Shown here one piece after another: positions 23,561 through 33,083 of a stretch of 56,440 nt of DNA (within the stretch, counting starts at the first letter, position 1; each line of letters opens with the position of its first letter). This DNA comes from Paenibacillus fonticola DSM 21315 (GTDB taxonomy: Bacteria > Bacillota > Bacilli > Paenibacillales > Paenibacillaceae): the NCBI RefSeq assembly GCF_000381905.1, contig NZ_KB907280.1:1-56440 (forward strand). Reading direction: 5' to 3'. Made by a program: the position numbers and the translations under genes. Below the pieces are notes generated by a model, which made no database searches, had not been told where the DNA came from, and saw nothing but the letters and a program-made list of their open reading frames with translations.

Positions 23561-26509
23561 TTGAAGAAGTTAGCCAGACAAATAGGCATAGCCATGCTGC
23601 TTGCAGCTATGGTGATCTCTCCATTTCCTTCGATTTATGCGGCGCCGGTTCAAACGGCGAAGGGGAACGTTCAGGGAGGAAGTGAAGGATGGAATGGCGT
23701 GGAGCAAATCTTGCAGGATAATTCCGGATATAGCGAACGCACTTTATATTCAGAATACCTGAATAAGCATGAAAACGCATCCTCCCCGCATGAGGAAATC
23801 GTGATTGAAGCGGGCAACTACTCCTCGGCGGCAGGAATGACGCCTCTCATCGAGGAGAACTATGAGGGAATGTCCGGCAAATCCTTGCGTACGGGGGAGG
23901 AAGGGCGAGTCTCTTGGGAGATTCATGTCCCTGAAGGAGGGTTGTACCACTTATCCGTGCAGTACTACCCCGTGGAAGGAAAAAGCACGGATATTCAACG
24001 ATCCTTGCTCATTGATGGACAATTGCCTTATTTTGAAGCCGCTTTCTTGAAGTTCCCCCGCGTCTGGGGTAACCGCTATGAGGAAGTGAAAGTGGATAAC
24101 CAAGGGAACGACATTCGTCCTCAGCAAATCGAGACGCCTCTGTGGCGCAGCATGACTGTTCAGGATACGGATGGCAAATATTCGAAGCCGTATCAGTTCT
24201 ATTTGTCAGCCGGACATCACGAGATCACGTTGATCTCGCAGAGAGAGCCAATGATGATCAGGGAGCTTAAATTTTATCAAGAGCCTGAGGCCCTGCCTTA
24301 TGAGGAGGCGCTTGCTGCATGGCAGGCTCAAGGGGCAGCTCCGGCAGTGAAGCAAAGAATCGAGCTTCAGGCGGAGAATGCGAGCCATAAATCCTCACCC
24401 ACCTTATACCCGCTGACGGATCGTTCCAGTCCTACTGTATATCCTTACAGCCCGTCCGTGGTCAAAATGAATACGATTGGCGGAAATAATTGGCGTCTGT
24501 CGGGACAGTGGATTTCTTGGAGGATAGAGGTGCCGGAGGACGGGCTTTACCATATTGGCATGAATGCCAAGCAAAATTTTGTTCGGGGAACGTACTCGGC
24601 CCGAAAGCTGCAAATCGATGGCATAACTCCGTTTCAAGAGGTAGAGGAAATTAAGTTCAAATACAAGGATTCCTGGCGGCTGGAAGTGCTGGGCGGGGAA
24701 GAGCCCTATTTATTCTACCTGACCAAGGGGACGCACGAGCTGTCTTTGGAGGTGAACCTCCAGAGCATGGCACCGTTGATTCATGAAGTGGAACAGAGCC
24801 TGCTTAATATTAATGCTTTATATCGCAAAATTCTGATGATTACCAGCTCCAGCCCTGATGCCTTCCGGGATTATCAGTTGGACAAGAAGATTCCCGGGTT
24901 GAAGGAGAGTCTGGAGACGGAGCGAGAACGGCTGGATCAGGTCATTCTCGGGCTTACATCGATGGCCGGGCAGCGGGGTGACCAGGAAGCTTTGCTGCTC
25001 ACGATGCGCGATCAACTGGAGGATATGCTTGATCGGCCGGATAAAATACCGCGGCAGCTTACATCGTTAAAGACTAATGCAGGGGGCTTAGGCACCTGGA
25101 TGTTGAAGGCCAGAGAGCAGCCGCTGCAATTGGATGCTTTATATATTCTGTCGCCGGATGAGAAGTTTCCCGATTCAGGCAGCACCTGGGCCGCTAAGGC
25201 TGTCCATGAACTATCTACATTTATCAGTTCCTTCTTCATCGATTACAACAAAATCGGAGATGTCACCGCCCACAAGGACGCGCGTTCGATCACCGTCTGG
25301 ATGGGAGCGGGGCGTGATCAGGCCAATACGCTCAAAGCGATGATCGATGAACTGTTTACCCCGGAATCCGGGATTCAGGTCAACGTTGAGCTTGTTCCCA
25401 TGCATACGCTGCTTCAAGCGACCCTAGCGGGTCAGGGGCCGGATATTGCGATGGGCGTCAGCAACGATATTCCGGTCAACTATGCGATGCGTAACGCGGT
25501 CAAGGATTTGGCGCAATTCAGCGATTTCGAGCAGGTGGCACAGCGATTTCGAGACAGTGCGATGCTCCCTTATCAGTATGAGCAAGGCGTATATGCACTG
25601 CCGGAGCAGCAGACCTTCAGCATGCTGTTCTATCGCAAGGACATCATGGAGGAATTGAAGCTTACGGTACCGCAGACATGGGATGAGGTCTACAGCATGC
25701 TGTCGGTTCTCAGCAAAGGCCATATGCAATTCGGGCTGCCGCTTACGCTGCAGCCGCAATACGCGGGCCAGAACATTCCGCCTAATCCGGTCTACGGTTC
25801 TCTGTTATTCCAGAACGGCGGTGAGTTCTATCGCCACGGTGGTGCGGAATCCGATCTAGACTCCAAAATCGGCATCGAAGCCTTCAAGACTTGGACGGAA
25901 TTTTATAGCGACTATAAGCTGGATAAGGAATTCGACTTCGCAAACAGATTCCGTACGGGAGAGATGCCGATCGGCATTGCCGACTATACCATGTATAACC
26001 AGTTGTCCGTATTTGCGCCTGAAATCAATGGATTATGGGAGTTTACGACGATCCCCGGCGTGTTAGGGGATGACGGGGTCATTCACCGCGATACGCCCGC
26101 TAGCGGCACGGGCCTGATCATGCTCAAAGGGATCAGAGATGATGAAGCGGGCTGGGAATTCATGAAGTGGTGGACCAGCGAGGAGATCCAGACCCGCTTC
26201 GGGCGCGAGATGGAAGGACTCATGGGAGCCGCAGCACGTTATCCGACGGCGAATATGGCCGCACTGAAACAGCTTCCTTGGCCGATCCAGGATTACCGGA
26301 GCTTATCGGCTCAGCTGGATTTTGTGCGAGGCGTACCCGAGGTGCCCGGGGGATATTTCACGGGAAGACATTTGGTGAACGCCTTCTATCAGGCGGTTAA
26401 CGAGAACACGCCAGCGCGTGAGGCCATTATGGATTATGTGGAGTACATTCAGGATGAGATTGCCTTGAAGCGCAAGGAATTCGGGCTGTCTGATTCCCGG
26501 GATAGATAA
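23561..26509 (+). CDS. Giant solute-binding protein fused to carbohydrate-binding-like domains
   Basis: About 982 residues, twice the usual binding-protein length. A signal peptide (to about residue 30, ending 'SIYAAP') has no lipobox Cys. Two similar beta-rich domains follow (about 75-240 and 265-420), with matching phrases 'VSWEIHVPEGGLYHLSV' and 'ISWRIEVPEDGLYHIGM' that resemble CBM35-like folds. Residues about 420-530 are helical; from about 575 to the end is a complete family-1 binding protein ('GPDIAMGVSNDIPVNYAM', 'QQTFSMLFYRKDIM'). TTG 23561 fits GGGGGA six bases upstream better than ATG 23543. It lies 13 bp before the permease pair it probably serves. Confidence 0.85.
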   Translation: MKKLARQIGIAMLLAAMVISPFPSIYAAPVQTAKGNVQGGSEGWNGVEQILQDNSGYSERTLYSEYLNKHENASSPHEEIVIEAGNYSSAAGMTPLIEENYEGMSGKSLRTGEEGRVSWEIHVPEGGLYHLSVQYYPVEGKSTDIQRSLLIDGQLPYFEAAFLKFPRVWGNRYEEVKVDNQGNDIRPQQIETPLWRSMTVQDTDGKYSKPYQFYLSAGHHEITLISQREPMMIRELKFYQEPEALPYEEALAAWQAQGAAPAVKQRIELQAENASHKSSPTLYPLTDRSSPTVYPYSPSVVKMNTIGGNNWRLSGQWISWRIEVPEDGLYHIGMNAKQNFVRGTYSARKLQIDGITPFQEVEEIKFKYKDSWRLEVLGGEEPYLFYLTKGTHELSLEVNLQSMAPLIHEVEQSLLNINALYRKILMITSSSPDAFRDYQLDKKIPGLKESLETERERLDQVILGLTSMAGQRGDQEALLLTMRDQLEDMLDRPDKIPRQLTSLKTNAGGLGTWMLKAREQPLQLDALYILSPDEKFPDSGSTWAAKAVHELSTFISSFFIDYNKIGDVTAHKDARSITVWMGAGRDQANTLKAMIDELFTPESGIQVNVELVPMHTLLQATLAGQGPDIAMGVSNDIPVNYAMRNAVKDLAQFSDFEQVAQRFRDSAMLPYQYEQGVYALPEQQTFSMLFYRKDIMEELKLTVPQTWDEVYSMLSVLSKGHMQFGLPLTLQPQYAGQNIPPNPVYGSLLFQNGGEFYRHGGAESDLDSKIGIEAFKTWTEFYSDYKLDKEFDFANRFRTGEMPIGIADYTMYNQLSVFAPEINGLWEFTTIPGVLGDDGVIHRDTPASGTGLIMLKGIRDDEAGWEFMKWWTSEEIQTRFGREMEGLMGAAARYPTANMAALKQLPWPIQDYRSLSAQLDFVRGVPEVPGGYFTGRHLVNAFYQAVNENTPAREAIMDYVEYIQDEIALKRKEFGLSDSRDR

Positions 26510-26522
26510 TGGGGGGATATCT

Positions 26523-27491
26523 GTGGCACATTCACCGCAATTGAATCGGCCCGAAGGAGAGCTTCGCTATTCTTCCAAAGAGCCTAAGGCCAGCCTTGGC
26601 TTCAGATTCAAACGTGCGCTCGTCATGCATCGCCATTCATATATTTTAATGGCGCCCTATGCGATTTTATTTACCTTATTCACCGTACTTCCGGTGATCA
26701 TGTCCATTCTGATCAGCTTTACACACTTTAATATGCTGGAGTTTCCGCGATTCATCGGCTGGCAGAATTACACCCGTTTGTTTCTGGAGGACGACATTTT
26801 CCTGATCGCCGTGAAGAATACGCTGCTGTTAGCGACGATCACCGGCCCTGTCAGCTACATTGCCTGTTTCCTGTTCGCCTGGCTGATTAACGAACTGTCT
26901 CCCAAGGTGCGGGCGTTTATGACTTTGGTGTTTTATGCGCCCTCGATTTCAGGGAACATCTTTTTTATATGGCAAATCATGTTCTCGGGTGACCGCTACG
27001 GGATCATTAACGGTCTGCTGATGAAATTAGGGATCATCATTGAGCCTATTCTATGGCTGAAGACGGAAGCTTACATCATGCCGATTATTATCATCGTACA
27101 GCTGTGGCTTAGTCTCGGAACGGGATTCCTTGCTTTTATCGCAGGTTTGCAGACGGTAGACAAGACTTTGTTCGAAGCGGGGGCGGTGGACGGCATCCGC
27201 AACCGCTGGCAGGAGCTGTGGTTCATTACCCTGCCTTCCATGCGTCCGCAGTTGATGTTTGGTGCGGTCATTCAGCTTACGACGGCCTTCGCCGTTTCGG
27301 ACGTATCGATTCATCTGGCCGGCTTCCCTAGCGTGAATTATGCCGGAGAGACCGTAGTCACTCACTTGATCGACTTCGGTACGATCCGGTTTGAGATGGG
27401 CTTTGCCTCAGCAATTGCAACCGTCCTGTTTATCATGATGCTCGGCACGAATCTGGGCGTGCAGAAATTGCTGCGGAAGGTAGGTGAATAG
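26523..27491 (+). CDS. Sugar ABC importer permease (UgpA/LplB type)
   Basis: A 322-residue membrane protein with six hydrophobic segments and the EAA loop 'TLFEAGAVDGIRNRWQELWF'. GTG 26523 is preceded by GGGGGG. It begins two bases' distance in operon style (2 bp gap) before the second permease and follows the giant binding protein by 13 bp. It would form a heterodimer with its neighbour and needs an ATPase from outside this window. Confidence 0.85.
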   Translation: MAHSPQLNRPEGELRYSSKEPKASLGFRFKRALVMHRHSYILMAPYAILFTLFTVLPVIMSILISFTHFNMLEFPRFIGWQNYTRLFLEDDIFLIAVKNTLLLATITGPVSYIACFLFAWLINELSPKVRAFMTLVFYAPSISGNIFFIWQIMFSGDRYGIINGLLMKLGIIIEPILWLKTEAYIMPIIIIVQLWLSLGTGFLAFIAGLQTVDKTLFEAGAVDGIRNRWQELWFITLPSMRPQLMFGAVIQLTTAFAVSDVSIHLAGFPSVNYAGETVVTHLIDFGTIRFEMGFASAIATVLFIMMLGTNLGVQKLLRKVGE

Positions 27492-27493
27492 AC

Positions 27494-28372
27494 ATGGAGC
27501 TGCCAATTAAGCTCAGGCTGCCTCGGCTTAGGAAGCGGGTCAATCGCTCTTTGGGCGGAAATATGGCGCTGTTTGGCTTCCTTGCCGTAGTAGGGGCGTT
27601 TATGGCTCTCCCCTTGGTGTATGCCATTAATAATGCCTTTAAGCCGCTTGATGAAATCTTTCTGTTTCCACCAAGGCTGTTTGTACGAAATCCCACCATA
27701 GATAACTTCTCGGATCTCTTTCACTTGCTGGGAGACTCGTGGGTTCCGTTTAGCAGATATATTTTTAATACCGTGTTCCTAACTGGAATGGGGATCGTGG
27801 GACATGTGCTTCTGGCTTCTGCGGCTGCTTATCCGCTTGCCAAACATAAGTTCCCGGGGAGAGGCCCTATGTTCCATATTGTCGTCTTATCGCTGATGTT
27901 TACGCCTGCGGTTACGGCAATTCCCAACTACATGATCATGTCCTGGCTGGGGCTAGTGAACACGTACTGGGCGATTATCATTCCGGCTTTTGCTTATTCG
28001 CTCGGGCTTTATCTGATGAAGCAGTTTATGGAGCAAATTCCCGATGCGCTGCTGGAGGCGGCGAAGATCGACGGGGCCAGCGAATATCGGATTTTCTGGT
28101 CGATTGTGATGCCTAACGTCAAGCCGGCTTGGATGACATTGATTATCCTGCTGTTCCAGATGCTATGGGGAGCCGATACAAGCGGGTTCATCTATAGCGA
28201 GCAGCTGAAGTCGCTGAATTACGCGGCGAATCAAATTGTGCTGGGTGGGATCGCCCGTGCCGGCGTGGGAGCCGCTGTAGCGTTATTGCTGATGAGCGTG
28301 CCGATTACGGTATTCGTTTTTTCGCAAAGCCAAATTCTTGAGACAATGGCTACGTCAGGGATGAAGGAGTAG
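27494..28372 (+). CDS. Sugar ABC importer permease (UgpE/YtcP type)
   Basis: A 292-residue membrane protein with six membrane segments and the EAA loop 'LLEAAKIDGASEYRIFWSIV', including the conserved glycine. The 'KPLDEIFLFPPRLFVRNPT' stretch is typical of the second permease of CUT1 importers. It is the partner of the upstream permease. Confidence 0.85.
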   Translation: MELPIKLRLPRLRKRVNRSLGGNMALFGFLAVVGAFMALPLVYAINNAFKPLDEIFLFPPRLFVRNPTIDNFSDLFHLLGDSWVPFSRYIFNTVFLTGMGIVGHVLLASAAAYPLAKHKFPGRGPMFHIVVLSLMFTPAVTAIPNYMIMSWLGLVNTYWAIIIPAFAYSLGLYLMKQFMEQIPDALLEAAKIDGASEYRIFWSIVMPNVKPAWMTLIILLFQMLWGADTSGFIYSEQLKSLNYAANQIVLGGIARAGVGAAVALLLMSVPITVFVFSQSQILETMATSGMKE

Positions 28373-28377
28373 GGCGG

Positions 28378-29844
28378 ATGAAGTGGATCAATTTAAAAAT
28401 AACGACAATCGTGCTGTTGGCAGCTGCTTTGCTCAGCATGCCTGCGATTCCGGTCTCGGCGTATGCGCCTTATGAAAGCTATAACTACAACTATTGGGAA
28501 GAGCCCGTCCCTTCCCCTGCTGCTTATTTGCCGGATGATGTCCTGTCAGGCCGAAGCTTGGGCATTGGGGATTTCAAAGAGCCGGGCGATATGTACGTGG
28601 ATTCGTCCGGGGCCGTTTACGTGCTGGATAGCGGCAACAATCGGCTTGTGATCCTAGATCAAACAGGCGAAGTATTAAGGGTGATTTCTACCTTTGCGCA
28701 TGATGGAGCGGAGGATCGCTTCAACAAGCCCGAAGGATTGTATGTTACCGATGACGGATCAATTTATGTAGCCGATACGGAAAACAAACGGATTGTCGTC
28801 TTATCGCCGCAAGGCGAGCTGAAGCAGATTATTCGTGATCCCGAGTCAGACCTATTCGCTTCTAACTTCACCTTCTATCCTACCAAGCTGGCTGTAGACA
28901 AAGCCGATCGGGTATATGTCGTTGCCCGGGGCGTCTATGAAGGAATCGTCCAATTCGACGATCAGGGCAGCTTCATTGGTTATCTCGGCACCATCAAGGT
29001 GAACCCGAGCGCAGCGGATTATATCTGGAAGCTCATCTCGACTCAAGCTCAGCGGGAGCAGATGGCCTTGTTTGTGCCCACGGAATTTTCGAATCTGGAT
29101 ATCGATAGCCAAGGCTTCCTGTATGCGACCAATATCGATGTCGATTCCAAAGAACCGGTCAAGCGGCTCAGCCCGTCGGGGCATGATGTATTGAAGCGTT
29201 ATGGATATTTTGATGTGAAAGGCGATATTAACTTTTTCCGATTAGCGGGCGCAGGTATTGAAAGCGGGCCTTCCAAAATCGTGGACGTCAAAATCCGTGA
29301 GGGCGGCATGTTCAGCATGATCGATTCTTCGCGGGGGCGGGTGTTTACCTATGATGCTGAAGGCAACTTACTGTACATTTTTGGCGGGAAGGGCAGTCAG
29401 GTTGGAACCTTCAAATCTGTAGCGGCGATTGAGGAGTGGAAGGGTCGGCTGCTTATCCTCGATCGGGGTACCGGGCGAATCACGATATTTCGCCCTACTG
29501 AATTCGGAGCCCAGGTGAATCAGGCAGTGGCGTTCCATGCGGCGGGGGAAGAACAGCAGGCGGTGGCGATTTGGAAAGAGGTGCTGCGGCTTAACAGCAA
29601 CTATGATACGGCGTATATCGGGATTGGCAAGGCTCTGCTGGTAAATAAACAGAACAAGGAAGCGATGAATTATTTTAAGTTGGGGATGGATCACCAGTAT
29701 TACTCCGTAGCTTTCAAACGGTACCGGAAAGAGGTTATGCAAAGCTCCTTTAGCACCGTGATGACCGTAACGCTGGCGTTGGCAGCGACGGGGATGGGCT
29801 GGTTGATCTATCGAAAAAGAAAATTGAGGGGGATTCAAGCGTGA
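28378..29844 (+). CDS. NHL-repeat, TPR-like membrane-anchored protein
   Basis: A 488-residue protein with a signal peptide (to about residue 28), an NHL-type beta-propeller (about 60-370; repeats such as 'GDMYVDSSGAVYVLDSGNNR' and 'GLYVTDDGSIYVADTENKR'), a TPR-like pair of helices (about 385-445, 'AVAIWKEVLRLNSNYDTAYIG' region) and a C-terminal membrane helix with a basic cytoplasmic tail. It faces outward as a scaffold or ligand-binding platform. The GTGA overlap with the Yip1 gene shows tight coupling. A role in presenting substrate to the transporters is inferred. Confidence 0.8.
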   Translation: MKWINLKITTIVLLAAALLSMPAIPVSAYAPYESYNYNYWEEPVPSPAAYLPDDVLSGRSLGIGDFKEPGDMYVDSSGAVYVLDSGNNRLVILDQTGEVLRVISTFAHDGAEDRFNKPEGLYVTDDGSIYVADTENKRIVVLSPQGELKQIIRDPESDLFASNFTFYPTKLAVDKADRVYVVARGVYEGIVQFDDQGSFIGYLGTIKVNPSAADYIWKLISTQAQREQMALFVPTEFSNLDIDSQGFLYATNIDVDSKEPVKRLSPSGHDVLKRYGYFDVKGDINFFRLAGAGIESGPSKIVDVKIREGGMFSMIDSSRGRVFTYDAEGNLLYIFGGKGSQVGTFKSVAAIEEWKGRLLILDRGTGRITIFRPTEFGAQVNQAVAFHAAGEEQQAVAIWKEVLRLNSNYDTAYIGIGKALLVNKQNKEAMNYFKLGMDHQYYSVAFKRYRKEVMQSSFSTVMTVTLALAATGMGWLIYRKRKLRGIQA

Positions 29845-30461
29845 AAAAGGAGGATTTCTCTTTTCCCCTGCATGTCATTATGCATCCGTTCGACGGCTTC
29901 TGGGATATGAAATACGAGCAACGAGGCAAGCTGAGGATCGTTGCCTTGATTCTCACACTCGTTATCGGAGCGTTCATCTTTCAGAATCAATATGCGGGGT
30001 TCCTGGTCAACCGGATTGATCCGCGGACGCTGAACAGCCTGAGTGACGTCATCCAAAATCTGTTTGCCTTTTTTCTATGGAGCATTTCCAACTGGGCGGT
30101 GTGCACTTTAATGGATGGGGAAGGTCGGTTTAAGGATATTATGATGGCTACGGCCTATTCATTGGTACCTCTCATTCTGATCTGCTATCCAACCACACTT
30201 GTCAGCAATGTGCTTACGCAGGAAGAGGCGGTATTCTACTACTTGCTGAACGCGATTGCTCTGATATGGTGCGCCGGACTGCTGGTCATAGGCACGATGA
30301 CCGTGCATCAATTTACGATGGGCAAAACGCTGGTCACCATGGCGCTGACCCTCGTGATGGCCGCCATTGTCATTTTTCTCATGCTGCTGCTGTACTCCTT
30401 GTTTCAGCAAATGATCGATTTCGTGTACAGCATTTATACCGAGCTGATCTTCCGGAAGTAG
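29841..30461 (+). CDS. Yip1-family membrane protein
   Basis: A 206-residue integral membrane protein with five or six membrane helices and the Yip1 hallmark start 'HVIMHPFDGFWDMKYEQRG', followed by 'DGEGRFKDIMMATAYSLVPL'. It starts at GTG 29841, overlapping the NHL gene by 4 bp. Bacterial Yip1 proteins have no proven function. Here the gene sits between NHL and DUF5696, suggesting a membrane partner for those extracellular proteins. Confidence 0.85.
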   Translation: MKKEDFSFPLHVIMHPFDGFWDMKYEQRGKLRIVALILTLVIGAFIFQNQYAGFLVNRIDPRTLNSLSDVIQNLFAFFLWSISNWAVCTLMDGEGRFKDIMMATAYSLVPLILICYPTTLVSNVLTQEEAVFYYLLNAIALIWCAGLLVIGTMTVHQFTMGKTLVTMALTLVMAAIVIFLMLLLYSLFQQMIDFVYSIYTELIFRK

Positions 30462-30476
30462 AAGGAGTGAGCCAGA

Positions 30477-33083
30477 ATGAAGAACAAGAAAGTGTTAGGG
30501 AGCCTGACCGGGGCGGTTCTGCTTGGCATCGTGATCATCATTTTGACGCTGACGTATTCGTCAGCACCCGTCTCTCCGGTGCTGACGGAGGGTGCGCAGG
30601 AGCAAGCGGAATTTGAAGAGGGGCGGGAGCTATTTTTCTTGCAGGACAGCGGGGTGCCTGTAGAAGGTATGAGGCTCGTTGCCCGGCAAGGCGAATATTC
30701 TCTTTACTATAATCCCGAAACCGCAGAGGTGGCCGTAAAGGATGCGGGGAGCGGTGACATTTGGCACTCCAACCCGGTGGACGCTTCGGAGGATACCTTG
30801 GCTACCCCCTACGAGAAGGAGTCTCTGGCTTCCCAGTTCAGCCTGGAATTTCGGGACGAGAAGACCAATTTGCTCAAATTCCGCAGTTACCCGGATAGCG
30901 TACAGCGGGGGCAGTTTACAGCCGAAGGGATTGAAGATGGGCTAAGAGTCATTTATACCTTGGGGGACAATTCCAAAGGAATTGATTTGCTCCCCAAATA
31001 TATTTCGGCAGACCGCCTGGAGGAGGCCGTGCTGAGCAAACTGGATGAGGCTACGGCCAAATATGTCGCATTGCGGTATTACAAGGTGAAGGATCGTCCT
31101 GGCCTGCTGGAGAGGCTGGATGATCAGGTGGGCAAAGAGCTGGTGCTCAAAAAAATGCTTACGGCCTTCGAACAGGCCGGATACGATGAGAGCCAGCTAG
31201 CCATCGACAATGAAGAGAATGGCGTGACCGGAAGCTCTGTGGCCGAGAAGCCGCAATTTGTCGTACCTTTGGAATATCGTTTGACCTCGGAGGGACTGAA
31301 GGTAAATATCCCAATGAGCCAGGTTGAGGAAAATCCGAAATACCCCCTGCATAAAATCGAATTTATGGAATACTTCGGGGCAGCGGGGGCCCAAGCCGAG
31401 GGATATATGTTCGTTCCTGACGGATCAGGTGCGCTAATCCATCTCAATAACGGCAAAATCAATGATGACCGCTATTCCCAGGAGCTATATGGAGGAGATA
31501 AAAATCAGAGCAGCCGCAATCGCCTTCAGGTTACGCAAAACGCAAGGCTGCCTGTATTCGGGTTAAAAGAAGGAACACGCGCTTGGTATGCCACGATCAT
31601 GGAGGGTGACGGGATTGCCAGTGTGAATGCCGACGTAGGCGGCAAGCTGAACAATTACAACCATGTCTATGCCAGCTTTCAGATTCGCAGTGAAGATGAG
31701 CTGTTCATGATGTCTGGGAACAAGTTAAGCGAAGTGCGATTGACGACGAAATTGGGCTACCGGGGCGCAATTGGGGTTAAATACAGCTTCCTGCAGGGAG
31801 AGTCCGCCAATTATGCTGGAATGGCCCGAAATTATCAGCAGCAGCTGGTGAAGGATGGCCGGCTGGGTGTGGCTTCGCGGGATTCATCTTCGGCGGGCAG
31901 CGACCATGCGAATACGAATCTCCCATTCCATGTAGACGTGTATGGGGCGATTACGAAGCAGACTGCATTTCTGGGCGTGCCCTATAACGCTATTACAGCT
32001 TTGACGACGCTGGATGAAGCCGGTCAGATGGGTCAGGATATGCAAGAAGCGGGGATCTCAAACATTCAGATGCGTCTTGTCGGCTGGTCGAAGGGTGGAG
32101 TGAATCATAAACTGGCTTCTGCTACGACTCAAGGAAAAGTCGGAAGCAACAAGCAGCTCGCGGGCTTGTCCGCATGGCTGAAGGAGCAGGGTGGGGCATT
32201 ATATCCCGATGTCGCCTTCCAGCAGGTTCATCATGACACGCTGAATTTCTCCCCCTCCCAGGATGCCGCAAGGTTTATTACCCGAGAGGTTGCCAGCCAG
32301 TCTCCCTATCGGAGCGATCTCAATCGGATGAGCCATAGCCTATACGGGAGTTATTATCTGCTGTCTCCAGCTAAGCTGAGCTATTACGTCGATGATTTTA
32401 TCAAGGGCTATCAAAAACTAGGCGTGCCGGACGTATCCCTTCGCGATTTGGGCGATGTGTTATATGGGGATTATCGCGCCAGCCGCATTGTTGATCGGCA
32501 ACAGGCCAAAGAAGTGGTGGAGGCCGAGTTGGCCAAGCTGGATGAGAAGCAGGGGCAGATGCTGATTGTGGGTGGCAATGAATATGCGTTGGCTTATGCG
32601 GATTATGTCATTGATGCGCCGAATAGCTCCAGCGGCTTTAATATTGTGGATGAAGAGGTGCCGTTCTATCAATTGGTGCTGCATGGATACGTCGGTTATG
32701 CCGGCGAGGCCGTGAATTTGTCGCCAGATCAAGACCTGGAGCGAGCGCTGCTGAAGATGATCGAATATGGCGCAGCCCCCCATTTTGCCTTCACGAAGTC
32801 CCCCTCCTCCGAGGTAAAGTTTACGAGCTTCGATGCTATGTATTCTACGTACTATATGGATTGGCTGCGGGAAGCCGCCGATTTGTATGCGGAGGCGAAC
32901 GCGGCGCTTGGGCCGCTGCAGAAGGTGCGAATGACGGATCACCGACTTGTTCAAGAGGGAGTATATGAGACGGTGTATGAAAATGGAGTTCGCATCTGGG
33001 TGAATTATACGGATCAGGCTGTCTTGGTTGAAGGGCAGAAGGTGAAGCCTATGGGCTATGAGATAGGAGGGGGAGCGCGGTGA
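30477..33083 (+). CDS. DUF5696 domain protein, membrane-anchored, possible glycosidase
   Basis: An 868-residue protein with an N-terminal membrane anchor ('GAVLLGIVIIILTLTY') and a large extracellular part. Residues about 60-430 look beta-rich (sandwich-like: 'EYSLYYNPETAEVAVKDAG', 'AEGYMFVPDGSGALIHLNNG'); about 480-790 alternate strand and helix like a (beta/alpha)8 barrel, with 'VSLRDLGDVLYGDY' and 'QMLIVGGNEYALAYADYV'. That layout resembles large glycoside hydrolases of the GH36/GH101 type, but this is inference; I recognise only DUF5696. It overlaps the next permease gene by 4 bp, so it is part of the operon. Confidence 0.8.
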   Translation: MKNKKVLGSLTGAVLLGIVIIILTLTYSSAPVSPVLTEGAQEQAEFEEGRELFFLQDSGVPVEGMRLVARQGEYSLYYNPETAEVAVKDAGSGDIWHSNPVDASEDTLATPYEKESLASQFSLEFRDEKTNLLKFRSYPDSVQRGQFTAEGIEDGLRVIYTLGDNSKGIDLLPKYISADRLEEAVLSKLDEATAKYVALRYYKVKDRPGLLERLDDQVGKELVLKKMLTAFEQAGYDESQLAIDNEENGVTGSSVAEKPQFVVPLEYRLTSEGLKVNIPMSQVEENPKYPLHKIEFMEYFGAAGAQAEGYMFVPDGSGALIHLNNGKINDDRYSQELYGGDKNQSSRNRLQVTQNARLPVFGLKEGTRAWYATIMEGDGIASVNADVGGKLNNYNHVYASFQIRSEDELFMMSGNKLSEVRLTTKLGYRGAIGVKYSFLQGESANYAGMARNYQQQLVKDGRLGVASRDSSSAGSDHANTNLPFHVDVYGAITKQTAFLGVPYNAITALTTLDEAGQMGQDMQEAGISNIQMRLVGWSKGGVNHKLASATTQGKVGSNKQLAGLSAWLKEQGGALYPDVAFQQVHHDTLNFSPSQDAARFITREVASQSPYRSDLNRMSHSLYGSYYLLSPAKLSYYVDDFIKGYQKLGVPDVSLRDLGDVLYGDYRASRIVDRQQAKEVVEAELAKLDEKQGQMLIVGGNEYALAYADYVIDAPNSSSGFNIVDEEVPFYQLVLHGYVGYAGEAVNLSPDQDLERALLKMIEYGAAPHFAFTKSPSSEVKFTSFDAMYSTYYMDWLREAADLYAEANAALGPLQKVRMTDHRLVQEGVYETVYENGVRIWVNYTDQAVLVEGQKVKPMGYEIGGGAR

